Origin: Pseudomonas nitroreducens
GTDB lineage: Bacteria > Pseudomonadota > Gammaproteobacteria > Pseudomonadales > Pseudomonadaceae
Assembly (NCBI RefSeq): GCF_024170165.1
Contig: NZ_JALJXP010000011.1
Span: forward strand, 62,001 to 126,000
Direction: 5' to 3'
Length of the DNA stretch: 64,000 nt
A program made the translations under genes and the position numbers. Below the pieces are notes generated by a model, which did no database searches, was not told the origin of the DNA, and worked only from the letters and a program-made list of their open reading frames with translations. Below, in pieces: positions 25,445 to 34,013 of this stretch (the stretch's first letter is position 1; the number at the start of each line of letters is the position of its first letter).

Positions 25445-26572
25445 ATGCCCATTGCCCCCTTCCGCCCAGCGCTGCGTGCGCTGGCGCTGGCGACCTGCCT
25501 GCTGAGCAGCCACGCCCACGGTACCGAAACCTGGCCCGAGGCCGATTGGCCCCACGGCGCCTCTCCCAGCGGCGCCGCCGTGCAGGCGTTCGAGAACTAC
25601 GCCTTCCCCACCCGCGACGACGGCACCCGCAAGGGCGTGCGTACCGACGCCGTGGTGGTTATCCGCGACGGCCAGCTGATCTACGAGCGCTATGCCGGCC
25701 CGACCCGAGCCGAGACGCCGCACCTGGCCTGGTCGATGAGCAAGAGCGTGATGGCCAGCGTCCTCGGCGTCGCCTTCGGCGAGGGCAAGTTCCAGCTCGA
25801 CGACCCGGTGGCCAAGCACTACCCGGCCTTCGCCGAGCACCCCGAGATCAAGATGCGCGACCTGCTGCACTGGGCCTCGGGCCTGGCCTGGCAGGAAGAG
25901 TACGAGTACGCGCCGGTGCGCTCCTCGGTGGTGGCGATGCTCTACACCCGTGGCCGCGACGACATGGCCAAATTCACCGCCGGCTTCCCCGCCGACGCCG
26001 AGCCGGGCAAGCGCTTCCGCTACTCCAGCGGCGACAGCAACGTGCTCTCCGCCACGCTCAAGCAAATGGTCGGCAAGGACTACGCGAACTACCCCTGGAC
26101 TGCGCTGTTCGAGCCGCTGGGCATCCAGTCCGCGGTCTGGGAGCGTGACGCCAGCGGCACCTTCGTCGGCTCCTCCTACGCCTACATGACCGCCCGCGAC
26201 ATGGCCCGTATCGGCTTGCTGATGGAGCGCGACGGGCGCTGGAAGGATCGCCAGTTGCTGCCCCAGGACTGGCTGAAATTCGTTCTCGCGCCATTCCCCG
26301 AGTACCAGCCGAAAACCGAGAAACCCGGCGAAGCGGTGCCCGGCGGCCAGTGGTGGCTCAACCGCCCGGTGGCCGGTGCGCCTGCGCCCTGGCCGGATGC
26401 GCCCGAGGACACCTTCGCCGCCCTCGGCCACTGGGGCCAGGCGCTGTATGTGATCCCCGAACAGAAGCTGGTGATCGTCCGCTACGCCGACGACCGTGAC
26501 GGCAGCTACCAGCACGACACCTTCCTCAAGCTTGCCCAGGCGGCCTTCGCCCACGGGGAGGTGCAGCCATGA
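25445..26572 (+). CDS. secreted serine hydrolase (beta-lactamase/class C-like)
   Basis: A 375-residue protein with a signal peptide (cleavage probably near HAHG, residues 23-26). Active-site motif SMSK (S97, K100) is the SxxK of the class C beta-lactamase/esterase EstB family; the second motif is Y193-S-S (in RYSSGDSN) and the third GHWGQ. Probably a periplasmic esterase or peptidase-like hydrolase rather than a true beta-lactamase. Its stop overlaps the next ATG (ATGA), so the small downstream protein is translationally coupled. Confidence 0.88.
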   Translation: MPIAPFRPALRALALATCLLSSHAHGTETWPEADWPHGASPSGAAVQAFENYAFPTRDDGTRKGVRTDAVVVIRDGQLIYERYAGPTRAETPHLAWSMSKSVMASVLGVAFGEGKFQLDDPVAKHYPAFAEHPEIKMRDLLHWASGLAWQEEYEYAPVRSSVVAMLYTRGRDDMAKFTAGFPADAEPGKRFRYSSGDSNVLSATLKQMVGKDYANYPWTALFEPLGIQSAVWERDASGTFVGSSYAYMTARDMARIGLLMERDGRWKDRQLLPQDWLKFVLAPFPEYQPKTEKPGEAVPGGQWWLNRPVAGAPAPWPDAPEDTFAALGHWGQALYVIPEQKLVIVRYADDRDGSYQHDTFLKLAQAAFAHGEVQP

Positions 26573-26916
26573 TCCGTCGCCATCCGATTCTCACCGCCCT
26601 GGTCCTGCTGCTGCTCGCGCTGGTGACCACGGCCTGGCAGAACCGCGTCCATCTCGCCGCGTTCCCCGGCATCATCGGTGCCTACACGGCCAAGGAGTAC
26701 TGCTCCTGCCGCTACGTCATGGGGAACTCGGCGGACTATTGTCAGGCCTATACCAAGCAGTACGTGCCGACCAGCGCCTTCCTCGACGACGAAGCGCGCA
26801 AGCGGGTGACCGCCCGCGGCCTGGGCAGTACGCAGACAGCCGCCTGGCTCGGTGCGCGCGAGGGATGCCAACTGATGCCCCAGGCGGACGATTTGCCCGA
26901 ATCGGGCAGCCACTGA
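26569..26916 (+). CDS. small membrane-anchored cysteine-containing protein
   Basis: A 115-residue protein with an N-terminal hydrophobic helix (ILTALVLLLLALVTTAW) and an extracytoplasmic domain with four Cys (CSC near 45-47, C58, C near 99), suggesting disulfides. No family recognised. Its start overlaps the stop of the serine hydrolase (ATGA), and the YceI gene follows 43 bp later, so it belongs to an envelope-protein operon. Confidence 0.75.
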   Translation: MIRRHPILTALVLLLLALVTTAWQNRVHLAAFPGIIGAYTAKEYCSCRYVMGNSADYCQAYTKQYVPTSAFLDDEARKRVTARGLGSTQTAAWLGAREGCQLMPQADDLPESGSH

Positions 26917-26959
26917 CGGGCGCGTTCCACGGAGCGGGGCGACCCGCTTCGGAGGACCA

Positions 26960-27559
26960 ATGCATTCTTTTGTAACAGGAGCTGTGTGCGCCTTGCTGGT
27001 ACTGGCCAGCCCCCTGGCCCTGGCCGAATGGCAACTGGACGGCGACACCTCGCGGATCAGCTTCGTCTCGGTCAAGCGCGGCAAGATGGCCGAGGTGCAG
27101 CGCTTCGACCGCCTCTCCGGGCAGATCGACGACCAGGGCGCGGTGCGCGTGGTGGTGCCGCTGGAGTCCATCGACAGCGGCCTGGCGCTGCGCGACGAGC
27201 GCATGCGCAACTCCTTCTTCGAGATCGAGCGCTTCCCCGAGGCGATCATCAGCAGCCAGCTGGACCTCAGCCGATACGAGGACCTGCAGGTTGGCCAGTC
27301 GCGCCAGGAAACCATCGACTTCAACCTCGACCTGCATGGCCAGCAGCGCCGACTCAAGTCCGAGGTGCTGGTCAGCCGGCCCAGCGAGAGCCGCATCGAG
27401 GTGACGACCCTGGAGCCGCTGGTGCTCAAGTTGGTCGACTTCGACCTGGAGGAGAAGCTGGAGCCGCTCAAGGAAGTCGCCAACGTGCCCTCCATTACTC
27501 CGGAGGTGCCGGTGTTTGCGGTGTTGGGGTTCAGCCAGGTGATCAAGCAGGCGCCGTGA
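26960..27559 (+). CDS. YceI-family periplasmic protein (copy 1)
   Basis: A 199-residue protein with a signal peptide (ends LALA-EWQ) and a YceI lipocalin-like barrel: WQLDGDTSRISFVSVK, then ESIDSGLALRDERMRNSFF and FPEAIISSQLDL. YceI proteins bind isoprenoid-type lipids. GGAGG ribosome binding site. A second YceI gene (30764-31339) shares the same motif order, so the two are paralogues. Probable last gene of the serine hydrolase-small protein-YceI unit. Confidence 0.9.
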   Translation: MHSFVTGAVCALLVLASPLALAEWQLDGDTSRISFVSVKRGKMAEVQRFDRLSGQIDDQGAVRVVVPLESIDSGLALRDERMRNSFFEIERFPEAIISSQLDLSRYEDLQVGQSRQETIDFNLDLHGQQRRLKSEVLVSRPSESRIEVTTLEPLVLKLVDFDLEEKLEPLKEVANVPSITPEVPVFAVLGFSQVIKQAP

Positions 27560-27579
27560 CACGCGCACCATGACCCTGT

Positions 27580-27980
27580 AGGAGCGGGCCATGCCCGCGA
27601 TCCGCCGGCAGGGCCGGCGCCTTCCTCCGCTCCGATGTTGGTCCTGTATTGCTGCGTTGGCTTGGGTATTTCTGCGCCGCTTCGGCGTGCGCGCGGACTT
27701 CTTGTTTCGCCCCCTCGGGCGACCTTCTTTGGCAAACGCCCCAAAGAAGGCAAAGGTCTTGCCCCAATCATCCGGTTTTTCGCTTAGGCGAAAAATTCCC
27801 TCGTTGAATCGAAGTTTCAACGAGGCCTCCTGAACGGGGCCGTTCGGAGTGCGCTGAGGTTTATCTGGAAGTCTTCAAGAGCCAGAGACAGAGACAGAGA
27901 CAGAGCCAGAGCCGGGGCGGGGCATTGGTTCTTCGTAGGACCGAGGGGGGCGCCTAGCCCTTGCTCGCGAACCGCACGGC
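27580..27980. repeat. hairpin-rich intergenic island with REP-like remnants
   Basis: No gene is seen. In order: a REP-like gtaggagcgggccatgcccgc (27580 on); perfect hairpins at 27723-27732/27741-27750, 27776-27783/27788-27795 and 27800-27808/27816-27824; a hexanucleotide run (cagaga)n at 27884-27913; and a type A REP copy (27934-27980) whose left arm is split by 14 bp at 27947-27960. The density of perfect hairpins suggests a compound repetitive element. Confidence 0.7.
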
Positions 27981-28008
27981 ACAGCGTCAACCGCAAAAAC
28001 AGCCGGCC

Positions 28009-28119
28009 TCAAGCCCGCGCCGCAATCGCCGGCACGTCGGGCTGGAAGCGAAAGCCCGAGCCCACGCTGCAACTGGAAGCGCCGATGAGCACGAAGGTGA
28101 GCAGCAGGATGGTTTTCAT
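28009..28119 (-). CDS. 36-residue small lipoprotein
   Basis: A short frame: ATG at 28117-28119 (complement), preceded by AGGAG at 8 nt. The product opens MKTILLLTFVLIGASSC, with a lipobox-like ASSC, and has a 19-residue mature part (CSVGSGFRFQPDVPAIAARA). It begins 17 bp after the stop of the MFS gene on the same strand, so it is probably cotranscribed. It resembles the tiny entericidin-like/unknown lipoproteins of Pseudomonas in size; function unknown. Confidence 0.6.
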   Translation of the reverse strand: MKTILLLTFVLIGASSCSVGSGFRFQPDVPAIAARA

Positions 28120-28136
28120 GGCAGTGCTCCTGTCAT

Positions 28137-29636
28137 TCAGGATTGGACAGCCTCCAGTCTAGGCCGCACCGCGCGATGCGCGCCGAAGGTCAGGAAACTC
28201 CCCGCCGCGAACAACCAGGCCGCGATCCCGCCGTAGCCCAGCACCCAGCCGAAGCCTTGCACCAGCGCCGCACGGGCGCCGTCCGGATCGTCCGCACCCA
28301 GCCGGCCGCTGGCGATGCTGGCCGCCAATTGCAGCTTCTCGCCACCCTCCACACCATGCAGCGCAGCGGCGACACCGGAGAGCAGAATCAGCCCCATCAC
28401 CGCGATATTGATCGCCAGGGAGATCATCCGCGCGCTCATGTCGATGCCCGAGGCCATGCCGGCGCGGGCGGCGGGCACGGCGGCGGTGGAGGTGTTGGTC
28501 ACCGTGGTATTGGTCAGCCCCAGGCCGATGCCGGCCAGTACGCAGCCGGGCAGCAGGGTCAGCCAGCTGGCGTGGTCCACGGCGCTGCCCCAGAGCATCA
28601 GGAAGAAGCCGGCGCCGATCACGAACATCCCGCCGGGAATCACCCAGCCCGGCTGGAAGCGATGCGCCAGGCGCTCGGCGATCGGTGGCACCACCAGCGT
28701 CGGCAGGGTATAGGCGAGTAGCGACCAGCCGGCCCTCACATCGTCGTAGCCGAGCACGCCGTGGTAGTAGACCGGCAGGTAGATCATCAGCGGCCAGAAG
28801 CTCACGTTCATCCCCGCCGAGGCGAACATCGCGCCGGAAAACGCGCGGATGCGCAGCACCGAGAAGTCGAACATCGGATGGGCGACACGGCGCTCGATCA
28901 GGATGAAGGCGATCAGGCAGGCCACGCTGAGCAGCAGGATCGCCAGCGCGGCCGGGCTGGCGAAGCCCATGACCGCGCCCTGGGTGATGTAGAACACCGT
29001 GCCGAGCACCGCCAGCGACAGCGTCAGCATGCCGCTGATATCCAGCCGCTCGGCCTCCGGGTCGCGAGATTCCACCGCGCCATACTGCGCCAGTGCCAGG
29101 GTGAGCAGGGCGAGCGGGCCGTGGACCAGGAATACCCATTGCCAGCTGGCCAGGGCGACGATGGCGCTGCCGACGATCGGCCCGAAGCCCAGGCCGATGC
29201 CGAACACCACGCCCCAGGCGGCGAAGGCGCGCACGCGTTCGATCGGTTCGCTGAACTGGCTGGTGAGTACGGCCACCTGGCAGATCAGCATGACTCCGCC
29301 GGCGGCGCCCTGCAGGAAACGCCCGGCGATCATGGTCGGCATGTCGCTTGCCAGCCCGCAAAGCAGCGAGGTCAGGCCGAACAGCGCCAGGCTGATGACG
29401 AACAGGCGCTTGCGGCCAAAGCGGTCGGCCAGGGTGCCGGCGGCCATCAACACGCTGGTGACGGCGATGGTGTAGGCATTCATCACCCATTGCAGGTCCT
29501 GGAAGTTGCCGTGCAGCACGCGCTCCAGCGCTGGCAGGCTGGCCGGCACGCTGGAGATTTCCAGGCCGAACATCATCGAGGAGAGGCATACCGCCGCCAG
29601 GGCGATGAGGTTTCTGGGGGTGTGGTGGGCAGTCAT
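28137..29636 (-). CDS. MFS drug-efflux transporter (14-TM, DHA2-like)
   Basis: A 499-residue major facilitator starting MTAHHTPRNLIALAAVCLSSMMFGLEIS. It has the DHA2-type motif RFLQGAAGGVMLICQVAVLTSQF and GxLADRFGRKRLF (motif A). It is likely a proton-driven exporter of hydrophobic compounds. ATG 29634-29636 has GGAG at 9 nt. Divergent from a LysR gene 109 bp away, the classical regulator-target pair. Confidence 0.9.
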   Translation of the reverse strand: MTAHHTPRNLIALAAVCLSSMMFGLEISSVPASLPALERVLHGNFQDLQWVMNAYTIAVTSVLMAAGTLADRFGRKRLFVISLALFGLTSLLCGLASDMPTMIAGRFLQGAAGGVMLICQVAVLTSQFSEPIERVRAFAAWGVVFGIGLGFGPIVGSAIVALASWQWVFLVHGPLALLTLALAQYGAVESRDPEAERLDISGMLTLSLAVLGTVFYITQGAVMGFASPAALAILLLSVACLIAFILIERRVAHPMFDFSVLRIRAFSGAMFASAGMNVSFWPLMIYLPVYYHGVLGYDDVRAGWSLLAYTLPTLVVPPIAERLAHRFQPGWVIPGGMFVIGAGFFLMLWGSAVDHASWLTLLPGCVLAGIGLGLTNTTVTNTSTAAVPAARAGMASGIDMSARMISLAINIAVMGLILLSGVAAALHGVEGGEKLQLAASIASGRLGADDPDGARAALVQGFGWVLGYGGIAAWLFAAGSFLTFGAHRAVRPRLEAVQS

Positions 29637-29745
29637 GGGAGTGGGCTCCGTTTGGCGAGCCACCATTGTCGAAAAGAACAGGGTTCCCCATTGGCTCCAT
29701 TTCGTCCCATCATTGGGTCTTTCTGGGATTCAAAGGGGAAGGGTG

Positions 29746-30651
29746 ATGGAGGACCGGCTCGATGGCATTGCCACCTTCGTCCAGGTGGTTGACGCCGGCA
29801 GCTTCGCCCTCGCGGCGGAGCGCCTGAACCTCACGCGTTCGGCGGTGGGCAAGGCCGTTGCCCGGCTGGAGGCGCGCCTGGGTGTGCGCCTGCTGCAACG
29901 CACCACGCGCAGCCAGAACCTCACCGACGATGGCCAGGTGTTCTACGACAGCTGCGTGCGCGCGCTGGCCGAACTGGATGCCGCGCACACCGCGCTGGAA
30001 GGCGGACGCCTGGAGCCGCGCGGGCGCCTGCGGGTCAGCGTGCCGATCTCCTTCGGTCACCTCTGCGTGGTGCCGCTGATGTTGGCGCTGGCGCGGCAGT
30101 ATCCGTCGCTGAAGATCGACCTGTCCTTCACCGACCGCCGCGTCGATCTGGTGGAGGAGGGCTTCGACCTCGCTGTGCGCATCGGCCCGCTGAGCGACAG
30201 CGCTACCCTCGCCGCGCGCAGGCTGGGCGTGCAATACACCAGCATCGGCGCGGCGCCCTCGTATATCGCCGAACACGGCATGCCGGAGGCGCTGGACGAT
30301 CTCGCCGGCCACGCGGCCATCAGTTATTCGGTTGCCGGCGTCACCTCGCCCTGGGACCTGCGCGAGGACGACGGCCAGGCGAAACGCATCGACATCGACC
30401 CGCAGCTGAGCATGGACGACCTGCAGGCCATCACGGCCGCCGCCGTGGCCGGCTTCGGCCTGGCGCGCCTGCCGTCCTGGCTGTTGGCGCGGCACGTGAA
30501 GCTGGGCGAACTGGTGACGGTGACGGGACGCTGCAACCTGCCGCCGCTGGAGATCCATGCGGTGTGGCCGAAGACCCGCTACATGCCGCCGAAGATTCGT
30601 TGCGCCATCGATGCGCTGGTGGCCGGGATTCCCGCCCTGCTGGCCGACTGA
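29746..30651 (+). CDS. LysR-family transcriptional regulator
   Basis: 301 residues: DNA-binding domain MEDRLDGIATFVQVVDAGSF with HTH LNLTRSAVGKAVARLE, then a periplasmic-binding-like effector domain. It resembles the DhnA/YafC-type LysR subgroup (LQRTTRSQNLTDDG). Divergently oriented to the MFS pump at 28137-29636, which it most likely controls. Ribosome binding site AGGGGAAGG precedes the ATG. Confidence 0.88.
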   Translation: MEDRLDGIATFVQVVDAGSFALAAERLNLTRSAVGKAVARLEARLGVRLLQRTTRSQNLTDDGQVFYDSCVRALAELDAAHTALEGGRLEPRGRLRVSVPISFGHLCVVPLMLALARQYPSLKIDLSFTDRRVDLVEEGFDLAVRIGPLSDSATLAARRLGVQYTSIGAAPSYIAEHGMPEALDDLAGHAAISYSVAGVTSPWDLREDDGQAKRIDIDPQLSMDDLQAITAAAVAGFGLARLPSWLLARHVKLGELVTVTGRCNLPPLEIHAVWPKTRYMPPKIRCAIDALVAGIPALLAD

Positions 30652-30763
30652 ACCATTGGCGCCATCACCTGCCCAATGGGCTCGCCGGTCGGCCGGTTTG
30701 CAAGCCGACGGCGGGCCGCTATCGTTGGCCGTTGATCCGTCCGTTTTCCATGTAAGGGATTCC

Positions 30764-31339
30764 ATGCGCTCGCTGTTCGCCTTCCTCTTCGCGGCCTGCT
30801 TCGCCGCTTCCGCCCAGGCTGCCTGGTACCTCGACTACGAGTCCTCGCGGCTGACCTTCGTCACCACCAAAAACGCCGATATCGCCGAGGTGAACCGCTT
30901 CCTGGTGATGCACGGCAAGGTGGAGGAGCAGGGCCAGGTGGAGCTGCGCATCGAGATGGACTCGCTGAGCACCGGCATCCCGCTGCGCGACGAACGTGTG
31001 CGCGACAAGCTGTTCGATACCGAGAAATTCCCCGAGGCGCGCATCACCTCGACCATCGACCTGCGCCCCATCACCGATCTCGCCAGTGGCGTGCAACTGG
31101 AGACGCGCCTGCCGCTGCGCCTGGAGCTGAACGGCCAGGCGAAGGACTACCGCACCGACGTGCTGATCACCCGCCTGGACGAGCACCGCTTCCAGGTGGT
31201 GACGCTGCAGCCGCTGGTGATCAACGCCGCTGACTTCGGCCTCGCTCCGGGCGTGACGCAGCTGCGCAAGCTGGCCGGGCTGAAGAGCATCGGCCTGTCG
31301 GTGCCGGTGGGCGCCGTGCTGATCTTCGCCTCGCGGTGA
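30764..31339 (+). CDS. YceI-family periplasmic protein (copy 2)
   Basis: 191 residues with a signal peptide (ASAQA-AWYL) and the YceI barrel (SSRLTFVTTKNADIAEVNRF, DSLSTGIPLRDERVRDKLF, FPEARITSTIDL). Paralogue of the gene at 26960-27559. The phospholipase D-like gene starts inside its stop (GTGA), so it heads an operon of envelope-lipid proteins. Confidence 0.88.
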   Translation: MRSLFAFLFAACFAASAQAAWYLDYESSRLTFVTTKNADIAEVNRFLVMHGKVEEQGQVELRIEMDSLSTGIPLRDERVRDKLFDTEKFPEARITSTIDLRPITDLASGVQLETRLPLRLELNGQAKDYRTDVLITRLDEHRFQVVTLQPLVINAADFGLAPGVTQLRKLAGLKSIGLSVPVGAVLIFASR

Positions 31340-32493
31340 GCGGCCCGATCTTCCCCTGGCGGACGGGCAACCGTTTCGCCCTGCTCTGCGACGGCGAGCG
31401 CTTCTTCCCGCGCATGTTCGCCGCCATCGACAGTGCCGAGCGGCAGATCGAACTGGAGCTTTACCTGGTGGAAAGCGGCAGCTGCGCCGAGGCGCTGCTG
31501 GATCGCTTGCTGGCGGCGCGCTCGCGTGGCGTGAAGGTGCGTTGCCTGTTCGACGCCTTCGGCAGCCTGAAGCTCTCCAGCGCCTGGACGCGGCAGTTGC
31601 TGGAGGCGGGCGGCGAGCTGCGCCACTACAACCCGCTGAACTGGAAGGCCGGCATCCGCAACCTGTACCGCGACCACCGCAAGCTGCTGCTGGTGGACGA
31701 GCGCATCGCCTATGTCGGTGGCACCGGCGCCACCGATGAGTTCTGGTCCGCGCGGGAGAACCGCAGCGACTGGCACGAAGTGATGGTGGAGATGACCGGC
31801 CGGATCGTCGCCGATTGGCAGCGTCTGTTCGAGCGGCAGTGGAACGCGTGTCTTGGCGTGCGCGCCTGGAAACCGCGGGAGGAAGTCCTGCTGACCCGAC
31901 TGCCGCCGATTCCCAGCTACGGTGAGGGCCTGGCGCGAGTCGCCTATGCCGACGCCGGCCAGCACCGCGACATCCTCCAGGCGCTGGTGCGTTCGCTGCG
32001 CGGCGCGCACCAGCGCGTGTGGCTGGCGACGCCGTATTTCCTGCCGACCTGGAAGGTCCGCCGGGCTCTGCGCAAGGCCGCCCAGCGCGGCGTCGATGTG
32101 CGCCTGCTGCTCACCGGGCGCCTCACCGACCATGCGCCGGTGCGCTACGCTGGACAGCGCTATTACCCGAGCCTGCTGCGTGCCGGGGTGAAGATCTTCG
32201 AGTACCAGCCGCGCTTCCTTCATCTGAAGATGGCGCTGGTCGATGACTGGGTCAGCGTCGGCTCGTGCAACTTCGATCATTGGAACCTTCGGTTCAATCT
32301 GGAGGCCAATGTAGAAGCGTTCGATCCGACATTCACCGCGGCGGTGGCCGACTGCCTGGCCGCCGACTTCGCACAGAGCCGCGAGATCGACCTGGGTTTC
32401 TGGCGCGCACGTCCCTGGTGGAAGCGCTTGCGTGAGCGTCTGTGGGGCTCGCTGGACCGACTGGTGGTGAACTTCCTCGATCGCCGCCGATGA
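31336..32493 (+). CDS. phospholipase D/cardiolipin synthase-like (ClsB type)
   Basis: 385 residues with two HKD motifs: H114-x-K116-x4-D121 (HRKLLLVD) and H296-x-K298-x4-D303 (HLKMALVD). No N-terminal transmembrane helices, as in ClsB-type cardiolipin synthases rather than ClsA. It probably forms or remodels cardiolipin by transphosphatidylation. GTG start overlaps the preceding YceI stop, indicating translational coupling. A phospholipase function is possible. Confidence 0.88.
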   Translation: MSGPIFPWRTGNRFALLCDGERFFPRMFAAIDSAERQIELELYLVESGSCAEALLDRLLAARSRGVKVRCLFDAFGSLKLSSAWTRQLLEAGGELRHYNPLNWKAGIRNLYRDHRKLLLVDERIAYVGGTGATDEFWSARENRSDWHEVMVEMTGRIVADWQRLFERQWNACLGVRAWKPREEVLLTRLPPIPSYGEGLARVAYADAGQHRDILQALVRSLRGAHQRVWLATPYFLPTWKVRRALRKAAQRGVDVRLLLTGRLTDHAPVRYAGQRYYPSLLRAGVKIFEYQPRFLHLKMALVDDWVSVGSCNFDHWNLRFNLEANVEAFDPTFTAAVADCLAADFAQSREIDLGFWRARPWWKRLRERLWGSLDRLVVNFLDRRR

Positions 32494-32544
32494 TGCTGCT
32501 GTCGTTCGTCCAGCGGCCATTCGCCTACCTGGAAGGAGAGAAGC

Positions 32545-33840
32545 GTGGAGAACCTGCAAAAAAAGGAGCGTTTCATCGGGCTGGAATGGCTGCGCTTCCT
32601 GATGGGCCTTTACGTGGTGGTCTACCACACGCTGCACAGCTACCCGGCGGAGCAGAAGTTCGCCGGGCTCGATGACCTCACCGCGCTGGGCTTCTTCGCC
32701 ACCAGTACCTTCTTCGTGCTTTCCGGCTTCCTGCTCTGCCACGTCTACGTCACCGATGGGCAACTGCGCGAGACTCCGCGCAGCTTCTTCACCAAGCGCC
32801 TGTCCAACCTCTACCCGCTGCACATCTTCTCGATCCTGCTGACCATCGCCGTGCTGCTGGTGGTGAGCGGGCTGGGCATCGGCCCGGACCTCGACCAGGC
32901 GACACCACGCTTCGTCATCTACGACACCAACGAGGCCATCGGCCGGTTGCAGCCGGAGCTGTTCCACCACTGGATGAGCGACCGCGAGTTGCTGTTCAAC
33001 AGCATCCTCCAGCTCACCATGCTGCAGGCCTGGAACCCGTACTACCTGACCTTCAACGCACCGCTCTGGTCGCTGTCGACGCTGTTCTTCTTCTACCTCT
33101 GCTTCCCCTTCGTCGCACCACGCCTGGCGCGCCTGCAGAACAAATGGCGCTGGCTGCTGGCACTGTGGATTCTCTACCTGATCCCGCCGATCCTAGTGGT
33201 CGCCAGCGAGCAGTACGGCATGCCCTGGACCGGCCTGCTGCACCGCAACCCGCTGCTGCGTCTGCCGGAGTTCCTCAGCGGCATCCTCGCCTACGGGCTG
33301 TTCCGCGAGTACAAGGACGCCGGCCGCCTGCCGGGGCGCGGGATGCTGACGGCAATGGGCGCCTTCGTGCTGGCCAGTTTCCTCGTTGCCGATTACCTCT
33401 ACACCCATGGCGCCAAGTACTGGTACTTCCTCCTGCACAACGGCCTGCTGCTGCCGGCACAGCTGGTGCTGGTGTACATGAGCGCCTTGCCGCGCGATCC
33501 GCAGAACAGCCTGATCCGCCACTGGTCGCCACGCCTGGGGGCGGCGTCGCTGTCGCTGTTCGCCCTGCATGTGCCGCTGTTCACGCTGTTCTCGCGCACC
33601 GAGAAGCTGATCCGCGCGCCGGGCGATTGCCTGGCGGACTGGGCCTTCTGCGTCGAGTCGGCGACGCACCAGCAGCTGTCGCTGTGGCTGTACCCGCTGT
33701 TCCTGTTGTTCATGGTCACCAGTTGCGTGCTGGTGCAGGAGCGCTGCGTGGTACCGGTGCGCAAATGGCTGGTGCGCCACCTGTTGCCAGCGCCGCCTGC
33801 ACCGCCGGCCTCGCGGCGACGGGTGGTGACCGAGTCATGA
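32545..33840 (+). CDS. acyltransferase 3 family membrane protein
   Basis: 431 residues, about ten transmembrane helices, with the acyltransferase-3 signature RFIGLEWLRFLMGLYVVVYHTLHS (R..D/E..R...H) and the TFFVLSGFLL segment. Such proteins acylate polysaccharides or lipids exposed at the membrane. GTG start at 32545 with GGAAGGAG upstream. It follows the cardiolipin-synthase-like gene by 51 bp, so it is probably the third gene of the operon. Substrate unknown. Confidence 0.9.
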   Translation: MENLQKKERFIGLEWLRFLMGLYVVVYHTLHSYPAEQKFAGLDDLTALGFFATSTFFVLSGFLLCHVYVTDGQLRETPRSFFTKRLSNLYPLHIFSILLTIAVLLVVSGLGIGPDLDQATPRFVIYDTNEAIGRLQPELFHHWMSDRELLFNSILQLTMLQAWNPYYLTFNAPLWSLSTLFFFYLCFPFVAPRLARLQNKWRWLLALWILYLIPPILVVASEQYGMPWTGLLHRNPLLRLPEFLSGILAYGLFREYKDAGRLPGRGMLTAMGAFVLASFLVADYLYTHGAKYWYFLLHNGLLLPAQLVLVYMSALPRDPQNSLIRHWSPRLGAASLSLFALHVPLFTLFSRTEKLIRAPGDCLADWAFCVESATHQQLSLWLYPLFLLFMVTSCVLVQERCVVPVRKWLVRHLLPAPPAPPASRRRVVTES

Positions 33841-33902
33841 CCTCCGGTCCGGGTCAGGTTCCAGGCGTCCCCCTCGATCCTGCGAAGCGCGCGACCTGAA
33901 CC

Positions 33903-33927
33903 TGCAGGAGCGAGCTTGCTCGCGAAC
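33903..33927. repeat. solo REP-like half (type A)
   Basis: gcaggagcgagcttgctcgcgaacc matches the left arm of the 12514-12584 element over about 23 bp, without a matching right arm. Confidence 0.7.
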
Positions 33928-34013
33928 CAGATCGCCAGCTCTGCCAACTTGTGCGGCCCGTGCTAGGTTTTCTGCAGCGCCGCCGCTGCGGCCCCTCGCG
34001 GACGAAAACCACC

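Noticed and set aside
25445..26572. Calling the secreted hydrolase a beta-lactamase resistance gene
   Set aside because: SMSK and YSS motifs fit the EstB/class C-like esterase group; Y-x-N is not intact, so antibiotic hydrolysis is unlikely.
27884..27913. (cagaga)n run considered as a CRISPR or VNTR locus
   Set aside because: Only a few units without spacers; a simple microsatellite-like run, no cas genes anywhere in the window.
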